From Bacteroidales bacterium UBA1184 (GTDB lineage: Bacteria; Bacteroidota; Bacteroidia; Bacteroidales; ML635J-15): a stretch of DNA of 64,000 bases. A program made the position numbers and the translations under genes. This document shows, piece by piece, positions 8,052 through 18,400 of the stretch (positions are counted from its first letter, which is position 1; each line of letters starts with the position of its first letter). The notes beneath the pieces were generated by a model, which was not told the DNA's origin, searched no databases, and saw nothing but the letters and a program-made list of their open reading frames with translations. The stretch spans positions 1 to 64,000 of the forward strand of contig DBYO01000035.1 of the NCBI GenBank assembly GCA_002310235.1, written 5' to 3'.

Positions 8052-9887
8052 TCAATTATCCCTAACACACCTTAAACTAAGGAAACTGTCAGGTGGAAGT
8101 TTTTCATACCTCAAATCTGGAGAATAACTCGACAAATAACTATAATAAACATTATCGTTATCATACATTGTTGTACACCAGAAAAATGCATTGTTTCCAA
8201 AGCCTGTACTATAAGATGTTCCTGCCGGCAACGCATTGAAACCTGTTTCTCCGAAATATCCACTTGACGTAAGGAGACCATCATCCCAAAGGTCTGCCTC
8301 TCCAGCCAACTTTGATCCTACATCGTAATACCTACCGCCAAGCGTATTATTTAGACGCGACCATTCCCCATAACTTGGCACATGCCAGCCATCGGGACAA
8401 ATGCCCTGAACACCGCTAGGACTGGTATTGCTAGACTCTGCTCCATCCATAATTGCAGGCCAGTTATATAGATAACCATATTGCTGCACATTAGCAGAAC
8501 TATCATTAGGATAATAACGATATTTTTCTGATGTACTAGTACTGGTACTTAAGGTAGTATTTCCCACGTAGCGCAAATTCTCTGCCATCCATGTTTGCGT
8601 ACCAATGGTAACGGTGGCATAGGTATTACCATCGCGCACATCGGTAAACGAACCCTGCGGATATGAAATAGTGTCGTTGCCAATATTACCACCGGATCCG
8701 CCACCGCCAGTATCCCCTCCTCCATTCTGCGACGGCAAATATACAGGTCGTATTGCCATTCCATAAGCCCTACCGTACCACCCTAAAACACATGTGTCGG
8801 GATTGTAATACATACACACTGCAGAACTCGGATGTTCTGGATTCAATGAGCTAGTCCAATAATACCCCTGGTCTGCAAGAGGAGTATATTCACTATCATC
8901 GTACCTAACATCAAATAGAGGTAAAAATATCTTGTTGCCATTCGGCCCAATGAAATACATACCGTCCACATAATTTATTGATGACCACTGACGAGTGCAG
9001 CTGGTTATCAACTCACTGAATTCCTCTTGCGTAGGTATTCGCCAGTTCGGGCCAAGTGTTGCGGTTGCAGCATCGTCTGATGCCTCGAGAACCATAAGGG
9101 TATCTGTAAATCCATTGTTTCCGTATTGCGACATATTGCAATATTTGGTCAATGTATTATATGTTCCGTTGCAATAATCATAAATACACCACTCAAACAC
9201 AGACTTTGTTGCAGTTTCACCCCACGCGTACGCGTCGCTATAATCATTGGGAATTCTTGAACCTAAATTGCGAGTTGCCCATAGTGTTCCGCTCGGCAGA
9301 CCAAGGTCAACATATTCTGGAATTTCCTCCGTATGATCATCACTGCCGCCAAAATTTATGTGGCGAGCCTCCCATTTGCCTGTTCTTTCATTATACACAA
9401 GCACATCACCATCCTGCGGATTCTCTATATCAACATCAAAGTTTACCAGTTTCTGAGCTGTAACTGCATAATTTGACGAAAAAGCATAAAAGCCGCTTGC
9501 AATTTCAACGAACCCGAGACTTGTAAAATCGCCAGCAATATCGGTTTGGTACTCTACCTGCATCCAGTAGTTTCCATTCTGCCACGGAATTTCGTCGAAA
9601 GGCACATTTGTTGAGCCATTGCAACCACAGGCAAGCACATTACGATTAATCATAAACGACATAAAACCATTCTCGTTGGTAGTGGTCTGATGTATAGCAC
9701 AATACACAGGTGTACCATTCTGTCCACCTTCGTAGAATGTCACACGCACTGTAATGGTTCGGTTTGCTAGCGGCACATTGTCGGAATTGCGCACCGTAGC
9801 GGAAAAATTTACTGTCTGCGGAACCCCCTGCGAAAAAGCAGCGAAAGCTACGACAATTATCATAAAAAAGGAAACCAATCTCTTCAT
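8052..9887 (-). CDS. FISUMP-domain surface protein
   Basis: Exported protein of 611 residues from the ATG at 9887, which opens directly on a signal peptide (MKRLVSFFMIIVVAFAAFSQ). An in-frame ATG at 9923 would overlap the upstream gene and spoil the leader. The N-terminal domain (about 20-140) is shared with the next gene (VNFSATVRN, WMQVEYQTD, SGFYAFSSNYA). Then follow a YVDLGLPSGTLWA module (about 190-385), a Gly-rich linker, and a Fibrobacter succinogenes major paralogous domain (about 410-611, TIGR02145-like; TIGTQTWMAENLRY, GICPDGWHVPS, SLRCV). The molecular role of this domain is not known; members are surface or secreted. Third gene of an operon with 9907-11736 and 11745-12239; the gap to the preceding gene is 19 bp. 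Confidence 0.85.
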   Translation of the reverse strand: MKRLVSFFMIIVVAFAAFSQGVPQTVNFSATVRNSDNVPLANRTITVRVTFYEGGQNGTPVYCAIHQTTTNENGFMSFMINRNVLACGCNGSTNVPFDEIPWQNGNYWMQVEYQTDIAGDFTSLGFVEIASGFYAFSSNYAVTAQKLVNFDVDIENPQDGDVLVYNERTGKWEARHINFGGSDDHTEEIPEYVDLGLPSGTLWATRNLGSRIPNDYSDAYAWGETATKSVFEWCIYDYCNGTYNTLTKYCNMSQYGNNGFTDTLMVLEASDDAATATLGPNWRIPTQEEFSELITSCTRQWSSINYVDGMYFIGPNGNKIFLPLFDVRYDDSEYTPLADQGYYWTSSLNPEHPSSAVCMYYNPDTCVLGWYGRAYGMAIRPVYLPSQNGGGDTGGGGSGGNIGNDTISYPQGSFTDVRDGNTYATVTIGTQTWMAENLRYVGNTTLSTSTSTSEKYRYYPNDSSANVQQYGYLYNWPAIMDGAESSNTSPSGVQGICPDGWHVPSYGEWSRLNNTLGGRYYDVGSKLAGEADLWDDGLLTSSGYFGETGFNALPAGTSYSTGFGNNAFFWCTTMYDNDNVYYSYLSSYSPDLRYEKLPPDSFLSLRCVRDN

Positions 9888-9906
9888 AACCAAAACTTTT
9901 TTGCAA

Positions 9907-11736
9907 TTAATTATTACGTACACACCTCACACTAAAACCATAATTTTTCGGATAATCCACTTTTTCAAAATTCACATTATCATAACTTATAATCCAATCT
10001 CCAGCACGGTCATCGCTAAACTCAGTTGACGACCAGAAATCGATTGAGTATCCCAATGGCCAATAATTTTCATAGTTACTAGCGAAAGCACCCGCGGCCA
10101 ACGCATCAAATCCACTAGAACCAAATTCCGGGACTTGAGTTAAAACCCCTTGTTCCCATACCTCGGAAGCGCTTGCAAGTCGAGAAGCAACATTTTGACC
10201 TCCAACTGCAAACTGTAACATAGACCATTCTGCATTGCTTGGCAGATGCCAGCCTTCGGGACAAATCCCCTGCACACCGCTAGGCACCGCATTGGAACTT
10301 GATTCCCCATTCATAGCCGCTATCCAGTTATACAGATAACCATAACGACGAACATTATTTTCATCGCCGACAGGATAATACCTATATGCCCTTGTATTAC
10401 TTGAACTTGTACCCAAAGCAATATCGCCTTCGTAACGAAGATTTTCTGCCATCCAAGTTTGTTCTCCTATTGTAACGGTAGCATATTCGTTGCCATCGCG
10501 GCTATCGACTAAAGTTTCTCCTGGCACACCATTATGAATCGGTCGAACTCCGTGAGTTGGGTCATATATTGCTCGCACAGGGTAACCCTCTTCTCGCAAA
10601 CGCGCATTTGCTATTTGGCAATAACCTGGATACCATTGAAAAGTCCAAGCGTCAGAAGGATAATCATAATCAAGGGAGCTTGTCCAATATTCAGTCCAAT
10701 CATCATCATAATACAAAACAAGATGATCTCTGTAATAATATCCTGCTATTGGAAAAAATATGCTATTGCCATTTGTTCCAGTAAATCTCTTACAATAAAC
10801 ACCATTCACTGTATCATCAGAAAAAGTACAGCAAGCCATCAGTTCGTAATAATCTGCTACTGCAGGAGTTCTCCAGTTTGGGCCCCAATTTACGGTGGCA
10901 GCATCGTCCGACGGTTCCAACCAGTTAAGACTGTCAATAAAGCCATTGTACCCCCACTCTGGATATGTGCAATATTTTGTCAAATTATTGCTGTTTGCTT
11001 CCTCGCAATAGGCATAAGTACTCAATTCGTAGTTAGTCTTATTCGATGTTTCGCCCCAAGCATAATAGTTCCCACGCTCCTCAGGCGCACCAGCACCGAT
11101 ATTGCAAGTTGCCCACTTATTTCCACTCGGCAAACCCAAATCCACAAACTCGCGCACATCTGTAAAAATATTTCCCTGCTCAGTACTTCCACCTTCTATT
11201 TCAAAATGAAAAGGCTTCCATTTGCCAGTAGCACCGTCAAACACTAGCACGTCGCCATCACTTGCTGTCGACACATCTAGTCCGAGCCCATCAATCTTTT
11301 CAGCTACAAACGCATAATTAGTAACCAATGAATAAAATCCACTTGATAGCTCAATATATCCCAAATCTACAAAATCTTCTGCCATATCGGACTGATATTC
11401 TATTTGCATCCAATACGCACCATCGACCCATGATATTTCATCGAAATCAATGCTTGGAGCGCCATTGCAACCATACGCAAACATATCGCGGTCGAGTCGA
11501 AACAATGCATCACCACGAGAATCTGTAACAGTCTGGTATATAGCACAATATTCGGGATTATCAACATCTGTTTCATAAAACAAAGTTACACGGACATTGA
11601 CAGCTGTATTTACGATAGGAGCATCGTATGCATCGCGTATGGTTATGGAAAAGTTGACGGCCTGCGGAACACCCTGCCCCAATGCGAGCAGACTAGACCA
11701 TATCAACAAACAAATCAATGCTACAAAATATCTCAT
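9907..11736 (-). CDS. FISUMP-domain surface protein, paralogue of the next gene
   Basis: Exported protein of 609 residues with signal peptide (MRYFVALICLLIWSSLLALG). Architecture matches the 8052 gene: shared N-terminal domain (VNFSITIRDA, WMQIEYQSD, SGFYSLVTNYA), YVDLGLPSG-type module (VDLGLPSGNKWATCNIGA, about 195-395) and C-terminal FISUMP domain (TIGEQTWMAENLRY, GICPEGWHLPS, SVRCV, about 415-609). The two genes are tandem duplicates. It starts 8 bp after the T9SS cargo gene upstream, so the three genes very likely share one transcript. Substrate or partner unknown. Confidence 0.85.
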   Translation of the reverse strand: MRYFVALICLLIWSSLLALGQGVPQAVNFSITIRDAYDAPIVNTAVNVRVTLFYETDVDNPEYCAIYQTVTDSRGDALFRLDRDMFAYGCNGAPSIDFDEISWVDGAYWMQIEYQSDMAEDFVDLGYIELSSGFYSLVTNYAFVAEKIDGLGLDVSTASDGDVLVFDGATGKWKPFHFEIEGGSTEQGNIFTDVREFVDLGLPSGNKWATCNIGAGAPEERGNYYAWGETSNKTNYELSTYAYCEEANSNNLTKYCTYPEWGYNGFIDSLNWLEPSDDAATVNWGPNWRTPAVADYYELMACCTFSDDTVNGVYCKRFTGTNGNSIFFPIAGYYYRDHLVLYYDDDWTEYWTSSLDYDYPSDAWTFQWYPGYCQIANARLREEGYPVRAIYDPTHGVRPIHNGVPGETLVDSRDGNEYATVTIGEQTWMAENLRYEGDIALGTSSSNTRAYRYYPVGDENNVRRYGYLYNWIAAMNGESSSNAVPSGVQGICPEGWHLPSNAEWSMLQFAVGGQNVASRLASASEVWEQGVLTQVPEFGSSGFDALAAGAFASNYENYWPLGYSIDFWSSTEFSDDRAGDWIISYDNVNFEKVDYPKNYGFSVRCVRNN

Positions 11737-11744
11737 ACGGCTTA

Positions 11745-12239
11745 TTATCTTTTTATCATTTTTACACTTCCGTTACCTATGCGTATTATATATACGCCCT
11801 GCGGCACCTGCGATACATCAATTGTAATTTCAGGAGCAAAAGCAGCTATTTGACGGGAAAGCACAAGGCGTCCTCCAGCATCATATATTTCAACAGACTT
11901 GTCTCCTTCAAATGTTTCCACATCACCTATAACAATATTCACGAAATAGTCTGTAGGATTTGGATAAATAGAAATACCGTCCTCCAATACTATTCGACCT
12001 TCCTCTATACTTACCTCACTATGAAAATCGTCCTCACCGTATTCTGATGTAATAGTCAGCGAACCATTTGCTCCGCTCAACGAAATTCCAAACGATGTCC
12101 CCCCTACGGCAGTTACATTTTCATTACCGATTACAACCTGCGGAAACGACACGCGTTCCAACGACTGCGAATGCAAATCAAATGACACAACCGCCAAGAT
12201 TACGACACCAACTATATAAACAAACTTATTCTTACTCAT
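11745..12239 (-). CDS. Small secreted protein with T9SS type A sorting domain
   Basis: About 164 residues from the ATG at 12239 (MSKNKFVYIVGVVILAVVSF leader); an ATG six codons upstream is possible. The body is short (residues 30-75), then a complete Por secretion system C-terminal sorting domain (about 85-164): ISIYPNPTDYFVNI, VEIYDAGGRLVLS, VPQGVYIIRIGNG, ending in VKMIKR. This domain directs export across the outer membrane by the type IX system and is usually removed. With only about 50 residues besides the signals, the cargo is tiny, or the protein is largely a sorting tag. First gene of the three-gene operon ending at 8052. Confidence 0.85.
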   Translation of the reverse strand: MSKNKFVYIVGVVILAVVSFDLHSQSLERVSFPQVVIGNENVTAVGGTSFGISLSGANGSLTITSEYGEDDFHSEVSIEEGRIVLEDGISIYPNPTDYFVNIVIGDVETFEGDKSVEIYDAGGRLVLSRQIAAFAPEITIDVSQVPQGVYIIRIGNGSVKMIKR

Positions 12240-12281
12240 ATTATAAAATTTACTCAACTAATACTTATAATATTCAACAGT

Positions 12282-12312
12282 CAAAATTAACATTTTTTCA
12301 CACACAAACAAA
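12282..12312 (-). promoter_or_regulatory. Promoter of the T9SS/FISUMP operon
   Basis: Minus-strand TTTG (12309-12312), exactly 19 bp, then TAATTTTG (12282-12289): a full match to the Bacteroidota housekeeping promoter. It lies 42 nt before the ATG at 12239. Confidence 0.75.
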
Positions 12313-12373
12313 TTTTTAAAAATATTTTACAATATGCATTCTTCAAAAAAAATCAACAATTATAAGGTCAAAG

Positions 12374-12417
12374 AAGAGAAGGCTAAAAGTCGAATAAAAC
12401 CTTTTAGCCTTCTTTTT
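12374..12417 (-). terminator. Rho-independent terminator
   Basis: An inverted repeat with 13-bp arms (AGAAGGCTAAAAG against CTTTTAGCCTTCT) separated by about 12 nt lies 20-60 nt past the stop of the 12438 gene. The T-run on the plus side is stronger than on the minus side, but only the minus-strand gene reads into it. Confidence 0.65.
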
Positions 12418-12437
12418 TGTCAATTATTTATTACCAA

Positions 12438-14183
12438 TCATTTCCTCTTCTTCTTGGACTGAACGCAAACAGGACGCACAGAGAACCCGCTGTTACGTAA
12501 GGTGCCAGTGATGTTGCAAACGCCCGAACTGAAGTCAAGGAACTTAGCTAAGCTAGTATACTCTGTGTCAAGCGAACTCGTCCAGTAGTAACCGTTGAAA
12601 TCGGCTCCGTCGTCATCGTTATCGTAAAGGTAACCTGCTGCGGGCAGGAAAATACTATTGCCATTGGTTCTGCTGGTGAACAACAATCCTTTTAAACCGT
12701 TCTGGGTTGTCCAGGTCGTATCGCAATTGTCAACAAGTTCCTGCATTTCGTCCAGTGTAGGCATTCTCCAGTTTCCGCCCCAATTAACAGAAGCAGCATC
12801 ATCACTAGACTCCAATGTTGTAAGCGTATCTGTATAACCATTTAGTCCGAAACCTTCATCATTGCAATACTTTGTCAGCGTTAGTTCACCGCCATCACAA
12901 TATTGATATGTTTCCCAATCATATGTATCCTTGGTTTCAGTTTCGCCCCAAGCGTAATAATTGCCATACTCGGTAGGAATATTTGCGCCCACATTGGTGC
13001 ACGCCCACAGTAAGCCGCTTGGCAAACCTAAATCGACATAGCCATAGCCATCCTTATAGCCTGTTGGATCGCTATAGGCATGTGGCTTGGTAAACTGTCC
13101 CACTTCGCTCTCAAGCAAACCATCGGGAGTCTTTACGTACGCCTTATAATAATAGGTTGTCTGCTCAAGGTTGTACAAATCATACGAGAACAATTGACTA
13201 GTCTCGCGACACATTAAAGTATCGGTAAGCTGAGAATCGCTACCGCCATACACAAAACCACATTCGTACAATTCCGAATTTCCTGCATAATAGGCGCTCA
13301 GGGTTACTGTGTCGCCATTCCATGAAGGCTCGTTCAGATAAACATAATCCCCTATAAGCGTACCATTACCTGGAATCGTCATACTCACCACAGGACTATG
13401 TACAACAGTTGGCACAGAATCGCCATCATCCATACGCAAAGTTGCAAGTGCCACAACCGAATATTCGGCAGAATCGAGTTCCTGTGCATACAATCGGGCC
13501 ACAAATATATTGGGGTTATTATCTGATGGTTCTGCGTCATATAACAAATAATCGTCATTCCCATCCAGCTGCTGAATATCGGACTCTGTAAGGATACGCT
13601 TTGCCCAGAAGCGTTTTTCTTCCTCGCTCAACTGCCCGCGTTTCAGAGCAAATGCATATTGTTCCAAGCTTTCGGTTCCTTCTATAACTTCGCCGTAAAG
13701 CAGAATGCTTCCACCGTTAATTTCGAGATCAGAATTCACGATAATACGCGGGTAGCCAGACGAGAGCACTATTTCGACATCAAGCGCAGAATTTTCTCCC
13801 GACAAATACAGCAGACGGGTCGGATCTGACATTCCTGACAGCGTATCGCCCTGTATCACAGCCGACACGCCAACCCAGAAGCCTACTTCACGACGTACAT
13901 ATATGATCTCCGAATGCGCCAGGTCGTTAGAGAACAGTCCGTCACCATCGGCATCGAGAAAACGGCAGTTATAGCCTATGGTATCCTCAGTGCTATAGTA
14001 AATTGTAACACGAGCATCAAACGATTCGATTGCCGCCTTATTGGCGAACTGACAGTCGCGCTTCAAACCGAGGTTAAGCACTCCTACATTACCATAATCC
14101 AACGGATCCTTGCGACAACCAACAATCGCAAACACGACAATGGATAATATCGACATTAAAAGTAAAGCTCTCTTCATAAACAC
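12438..14183 (-). CDS. Lipoprotein with YVDLGLPSG (FISUMP-like) C-terminal module
   Basis: Predicted lipoprotein of 581 residues: leader ending in the lipobox AIVGC (Cys at about residue 23), so envelope-anchored. Residues about 30-370 form an unrecognised beta-rich region, including a fibronectin-like stretch (about 300-365, TVTLSAYYAGNSELYECGFV and TTYYYKAYVKTPDG). The C-terminal module (about 385-581: YVDLGLPSGLLWA, YYAWGETETKD, YYWTSSLD, FSVRPV) is the same as the first module of the 8052 and 9907 proteins, without a second FISUMP copy. Function unknown; probably a surface-exposed or host/glycan-facing protein. A -7 box (TATATTTG, 14201-14208) precedes it. Confidence 0.8.
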   Translation of the reverse strand: MFMKRALLLMSILSIVVFAIVGCRKDPLDYGNVGVLNLGLKRDCQFANKAAIESFDARVTIYYSTEDTIGYNCRFLDADGDGLFSNDLAHSEIIYVRREVGFWVGVSAVIQGDTLSGMSDPTRLLYLSGENSALDVEIVLSSGYPRIIVNSDLEINGGSILLYGEVIEGTESLEQYAFALKRGQLSEEEKRFWAKRILTESDIQQLDGNDDYLLYDAEPSDNNPNIFVARLYAQELDSAEYSVVALATLRMDDGDSVPTVVHSPVVSMTIPGNGTLIGDYVYLNEPSWNGDTVTLSAYYAGNSELYECGFVYGGSDSQLTDTLMCRETSQLFSYDLYNLEQTTYYYKAYVKTPDGLLESEVGQFTKPHAYSDPTGYKDGYGYVDLGLPSGLLWACTNVGANIPTEYGNYYAWGETETKDTYDWETYQYCDGGELTLTKYCNDEGFGLNGYTDTLTTLESSDDAASVNWGGNWRMPTLDEMQELVDNCDTTWTTQNGLKGLLFTSRTNGNSIFLPAAGYLYDNDDDGADFNGYYWTSSLDTEYTSLAKFLDFSSGVCNITGTLRNSGFSVRPVCVQSKKKRK

Positions 14184-14200
14184 CTAACATAAATGAGCCT

Positions 14201-14208
14201 CAAATATA
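14201..14208 (-). promoter_or_regulatory. -7 box of the 12438 lipoprotein gene
   Basis: Minus-strand TATATTTG matches TAnnTTTG, 18 nt before the ATG at 14183. No convincing -33 element. Confidence 0.4.
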
Positions 14209-14446
14209 CAATATTTTTTATGATTTGCCGCTATATATCCACACAGAAAATTATTATTTCACGATAATGCGGAACAGGGAACAGAAAAAAATATGTGCCT
14301 GTAATCTCTTAACCAATTTAGGTATTACAAATAATGACAGGAGGTTTGTGGATTAAAAATTTAAATACTTAATAATTAACTCATTATCCATTAAACCCTA
14401 AAAAATAATAAATATAAAATCATAATCTCAAATTGTAAATATTACT

Positions 14447-14454
14447 TATCTTTG
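14447..14454 (+). promoter_or_regulatory. -7 box of serA
   Basis: TATCTTTG is a full match to TAnnTTTG and would give a leader of about 44 nt. The -33 element is not clear. Confidence 0.5.
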
Positions 14455-14504
14455 CCGAACTTTAAAAGCAGAACAATAATAAAATTTTAAAACACAAGAT
14501 TGAA

Positions 14505-15428
14505 ATGAAAAAGGTTTTAGTAGCAACCGACAAACCGTTTGCTAAAGAAGCAGTTGACGGCATCCAGGCAAAGGCAAAAGCCGCTGGATACGAAGTTATT
14601 TTACTTGAAAAGTACGGAACCAAGGACAAACTTTTGGCTGCTGTAGCTAATGTTGACGCAATGATTATCAGAAGCGATGTTGCAGACAAGGAAGTTATCG
14701 AAGCTGGTAAGAACCTGAAGATTATCGTTAGGGCTGGTGCAGGTTTCGACAACATCGACCTCAATGCAGCAACCGCTTGCAATGTAGTTGCAATGAACAC
14801 TCCTGGTCAGAACTCGAATGCAGTTGCAGAACTTGCTATCGGTCTTATGATTATGGCAGCAAGAAACAACTACAATGGCAAGTCGGGTTCGGAAATCCAC
14901 GGAAAGAAACTCGGTATCTACGGTTACGGAAACGTTGGCCGCCTCCTCGGAAAGTACGCTATGGGATTCGGCATGGAAGTAGTTGCATACGACCCATTCC
15001 TCACAAAGGAACAAATTGAATCGACTGGCGCAAAGCAGTGCACCAACCTCGACGACCTGTTTGGCACCTGCCACTACATCTCGCTCCACTGCCCGGCTAA
15101 CGACGAAACAAAGAAGTCAATCAACATGAGCAAAATCGGTAAGATGCCTAAGGGTGCAACCCTCATCAACACTGCCCGCAAGGAAGTCATCGACGAAGAC
15201 GACCTCAAGAAGGTTCTTGCAGAAAGACCAGACTTCAAGTACATGGCAGACGTTGCTCCAGAATGCGCAGCTGAACTCAGAGAAAACTACGCTGACCGCG
15301 TATTCTTCACACCGAAGAAACTTGGCGCTCAGACCGAAGAAGCAAACGTTAACGCAGGTATCGCAGCAATCAACCAGATCGTTGACTACTTCGAGAACGG
15401 AAACGAAAGATTCAGACTTAACAAGTAA
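14505..15428 (+). CDS. serA: D-3-phosphoglycerate dehydrogenase (type IIIK-like)
   Basis: Oxidises 3-phosphoglycerate to 3-phosphohydroxypyruvate with NAD, the first step of serine synthesis. The 307 residues comprise the catalytic and nucleotide-binding domains only (GYGNVG Rossmann motif near 145, NTARKEVIDE near 225), with no ACT or ASB regulatory domain. The usual catalytic His before the GAQT segment is replaced by Lys (FTPKKLGAQTEEAN). This Lys-for-His form is the type IIIK class known from Entamoeba and Bacteroides. Monocistronic, closed by a strong terminator at 15445-15475. Confidence 0.92.
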   Translation: MKKVLVATDKPFAKEAVDGIQAKAKAAGYEVILLEKYGTKDKLLAAVANVDAMIIRSDVADKEVIEAGKNLKIIVRAGAGFDNIDLNAATACNVVAMNTPGQNSNAVAELAIGLMIMAARNNYNGKSGSEIHGKKLGIYGYGNVGRLLGKYAMGFGMEVVAYDPFLTKEQIESTGAKQCTNLDDLFGTCHYISLHCPANDETKKSINMSKIGKMPKGATLINTARKEVIDEDDLKKVLAERPDFKYMADVAPECAAELRENYADRVFFTPKKLGAQTEEANVNAGIAAINQIVDYFENGNERFRLNK

Positions 15429-15444
15429 GAAATTTCATGCAAAC

Positions 15445-15475
15445 AAAAAAAAGCCGCTTTCGTGCGGCTTTTTTT
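15445..15475. terminator. Bidirectional terminator between serA and the T9SS type B gene
   Basis: Hairpin AAGCCGC / GCGGCTT with a short loop, flanked by A8 on the left and T7 on the right. It sits between two convergent genes, so it can serve both. Confidence 0.85.
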
Positions 15476-15493
15476 ATGCTTATTGATTATTAA

Positions 15494-18400
15494 TTATCGA
15501 ACCATGTTTACAGTTCCCTGCTCTCTATGCGAGATACCATATACATCTTCGAACTGGCAATACCACTGGTATATACCATTTTCAAGAACCTTATCTCCCT
15601 TTCTCTTGCTACCCATATCGGTACCATCCCACGCCCCATCGGAACAAGCATCGCAACTAGCCGACGGATCGAAACGCGTAGTTCTGAAAACCAATTCGCC
15701 CCAACGGTCATATACAGTAAGCAAGAAGTTATTGTTTGTTATACCGTTTCCACAGATGCGGAAGCAATCGTTCAAACCATCGCCATTAGGTGTAAAACTA
15801 GTTGGTGCATAGAATGAGAACTGGTTGTAAACTGTTATAAACCTAGAGGTAGTATCGGTACAATAATGGTCGCTCTGTGCAACGAGAATAACTTCATACT
15901 CACCCATTTCGGAGTAGGTATGTCTTGGGCTCTCGTATGTAGAACTATCCTGGTCGCCAAAGAACCAGAAATATCTATTTGCATCAATTGACCTATTGAC
16001 AAACAAAACCTCTGCCGACAATACCGATACAGACTGCATATCGGCATCAAACAATGCCCTTGGACGAGGATATACATGTACCATGTCGGGAACAGTCTTT
16101 TCAATCTCACAACCATACTCACTCTGTACTCTCATTGTAACATCATAAGTACCAGGTTTACTATATGTATGGTCAACAACATTCTCCTCCGCATAATCGT
16201 TGTCGCCAAACTGCCACATATATTGAGAACCTTCAAGGGTCAACGGAGTGAACGAAACTGTAAGAGGTGCACAACCTTCAACATTAGTAGCAGTAAACAA
16301 TTCATCAGGATAGCCATGTACAAATATCTCTATAGAATCTGTTACAGAAGGTGTTCCACACATATCTGACAGCGAAATGTAGAACATTGTGGTAGAATCG
16401 GGGCGTACCGTGAATGGAGAAGGCACAACTCTGCCATCCTGCAATGTTAATGTATATGGTCCACCGTTACCACCATCAGCCTCAACATATATCAAAGCCT
16501 CGTCGCCACGGCATATTGTGTCGTAGCTAGTAAGTACAGAAGCGATACGCAGATCGGGATTTACGGTAACAGTTACCGGAGCCATTTCGATAGAACATCC
16601 ATGCGAATCGTAAACCGTAAGCGTATATGTAGAGGTCTCCTTCGGTGCCACTTCGTACATTGTGCCGTTGTACAACACGCTATCCGACCCCGACCATCTA
16701 TAATCGTAATATGGGGAACCGCCTGTTACAGCTGTAGTAAGAAACGCCGACTGTCCCTTGCATATAGTCCGATTATCTATTGGCAATGCAACCAGAGGTT
16801 CGGGTTCTGGAATTACAAACTCTTCAGTATAACGGCATCCATTGCTATCGTGGACAGTAACGTTATATGCACCAGCAGAAGCAGTGAATATATCGGTTGT
16901 ATTTCCATTAGGCCACAAGTATGTATATGGAGGAGTTGCACCATCGACAAATATACGGGCTTCGCCATCGTTACCACCGTTGCACGATACAGAGTCCATC
17001 GACCTTGAAATTATAAAATCAACTGGCTGAGTGATAACAAAGCTACCAATAACCGAACATCCGATAAGATCGCTGACTGTAACAGTATAAGCGCCACTGC
17101 ATATTCCATCATATATATAGGTGTCGGACGGCCACGTGTACTGTAAAGGTGGCAAACCGCCTCTTAGAGCCAACTCGGCACGACCGTCGCAATGACCATA
17201 ACACTTAATCTGTCTAAGCATTATGCTATCGATAACCATTTTGGGACTAACAGTCACAGTCATTGTCTCGACATTGCTTACACAGTTATGATCATCTCTG
17301 ACATAAGCTGTGTAATGTGTTGTTGTCGTCAAGAAGTTGGAAATTTCGGCATTTGCTTCGAAATCGCCAGAACCAGTATTCCAATTATAACGGTATGGAG
17401 TAGTTCCGCCAAAAGCATCCACTCTCACAGGAGTTGGCTCACCCTCACACACGGCATAGTCGGTTGTCATTGTAATAAACAAACGCTCTGGCTGTGTAAG
17501 AGCGACAAACCTTTCGTCGCTACAATTATTTTCATCGACAACTGTCAGGTAATATTCGCCAGCCGACAATCCAACTCTATCAGGCGCACCTAGCCCCATA
17601 TCAGCCCACATGTAACGCAATTCTCCAGTACCACCACCAGCAAATACTGATATTGTTCCATCCTGCGACCCATAACAAGTAAGGTTGGTTGATGTTACTG
17701 TCTGTATAACCAATTCTAGCGGCTCGCTGATTACATAGTTATGCTGATCGGTACATCCGTTTGCATCGGTAATTGTAAGTGTATAATTACCAGCACCAGC
17801 ATTCAAAAGTTCTGTTCCTGGAGCAGCCCATGAATATGTAATAGGAGCAGTTCCTCCATGGTGTACGACAACTGCCGAACCGCCATTACTATGATAACAA
17901 GGATCGTCAACCACAGTAATAGAATCAATTACAAGCTGTTCGGGATTCAATATCGACACCAATGTATCGGAAGTTATACATCCATTATTTTCTACAGTAA
18001 GGGTAACACCATGAGTACCAGCAGTCTGCCATGACACTTGATGTGGTCCTAACGGAGTTGCTCCCTGTTGAACAAAAGCACCTTCGAAGCTCCATGTGAA
18101 GTTGGCATTGGCATCCATGTTTCCAATGTAGGTAATAGAAGTTTCGTCTCCAAAGCATGAAATAGGAGTATATGTAAACGTATTTGTAGGTTGCTGCTGG
18201 AAAGTCGTTGTCACTTCTGCTACATCAACACAATCGTCACGTCCCAAATACTTTTCTGTCCAACGGAAAGTATATGTACCCCATCCATTTACGGTTACTT
18301 GGGTATTAGGAGAATTAGGATTGTTAAACGTTGCGGAATTATTCACATCATCGCCATTTGGATATGCTACAACTGTCCACTCTCCCGTATTTCCGTTCGG

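Larger units (their letters stand above)
14184..14504. other. AT-rich divergent intergenic region
   Basis: 321 bp without an open frame of note, between the divergent lipoprotein and serA genes. It holds the -7 box of the lipoprotein (14201-14208) and a TATCTTTG -7 box for serA (14447-14454, about 50 nt before its ATG). I see no hairpin leader or riboswitch in the remainder. Confidence 0.6.

Noticed and set aside
10534..11247. 237-codon plus-strand frame
   Set aside because: Antisense to the FISUMP gene, lacks promoter and domain; the minus frame has leader, domains and operon context.
14184..14504. Riboswitch upstream of serA
   Set aside because: The leader from the -7 box is only about 44 nt and AT-rich, without paired elements.
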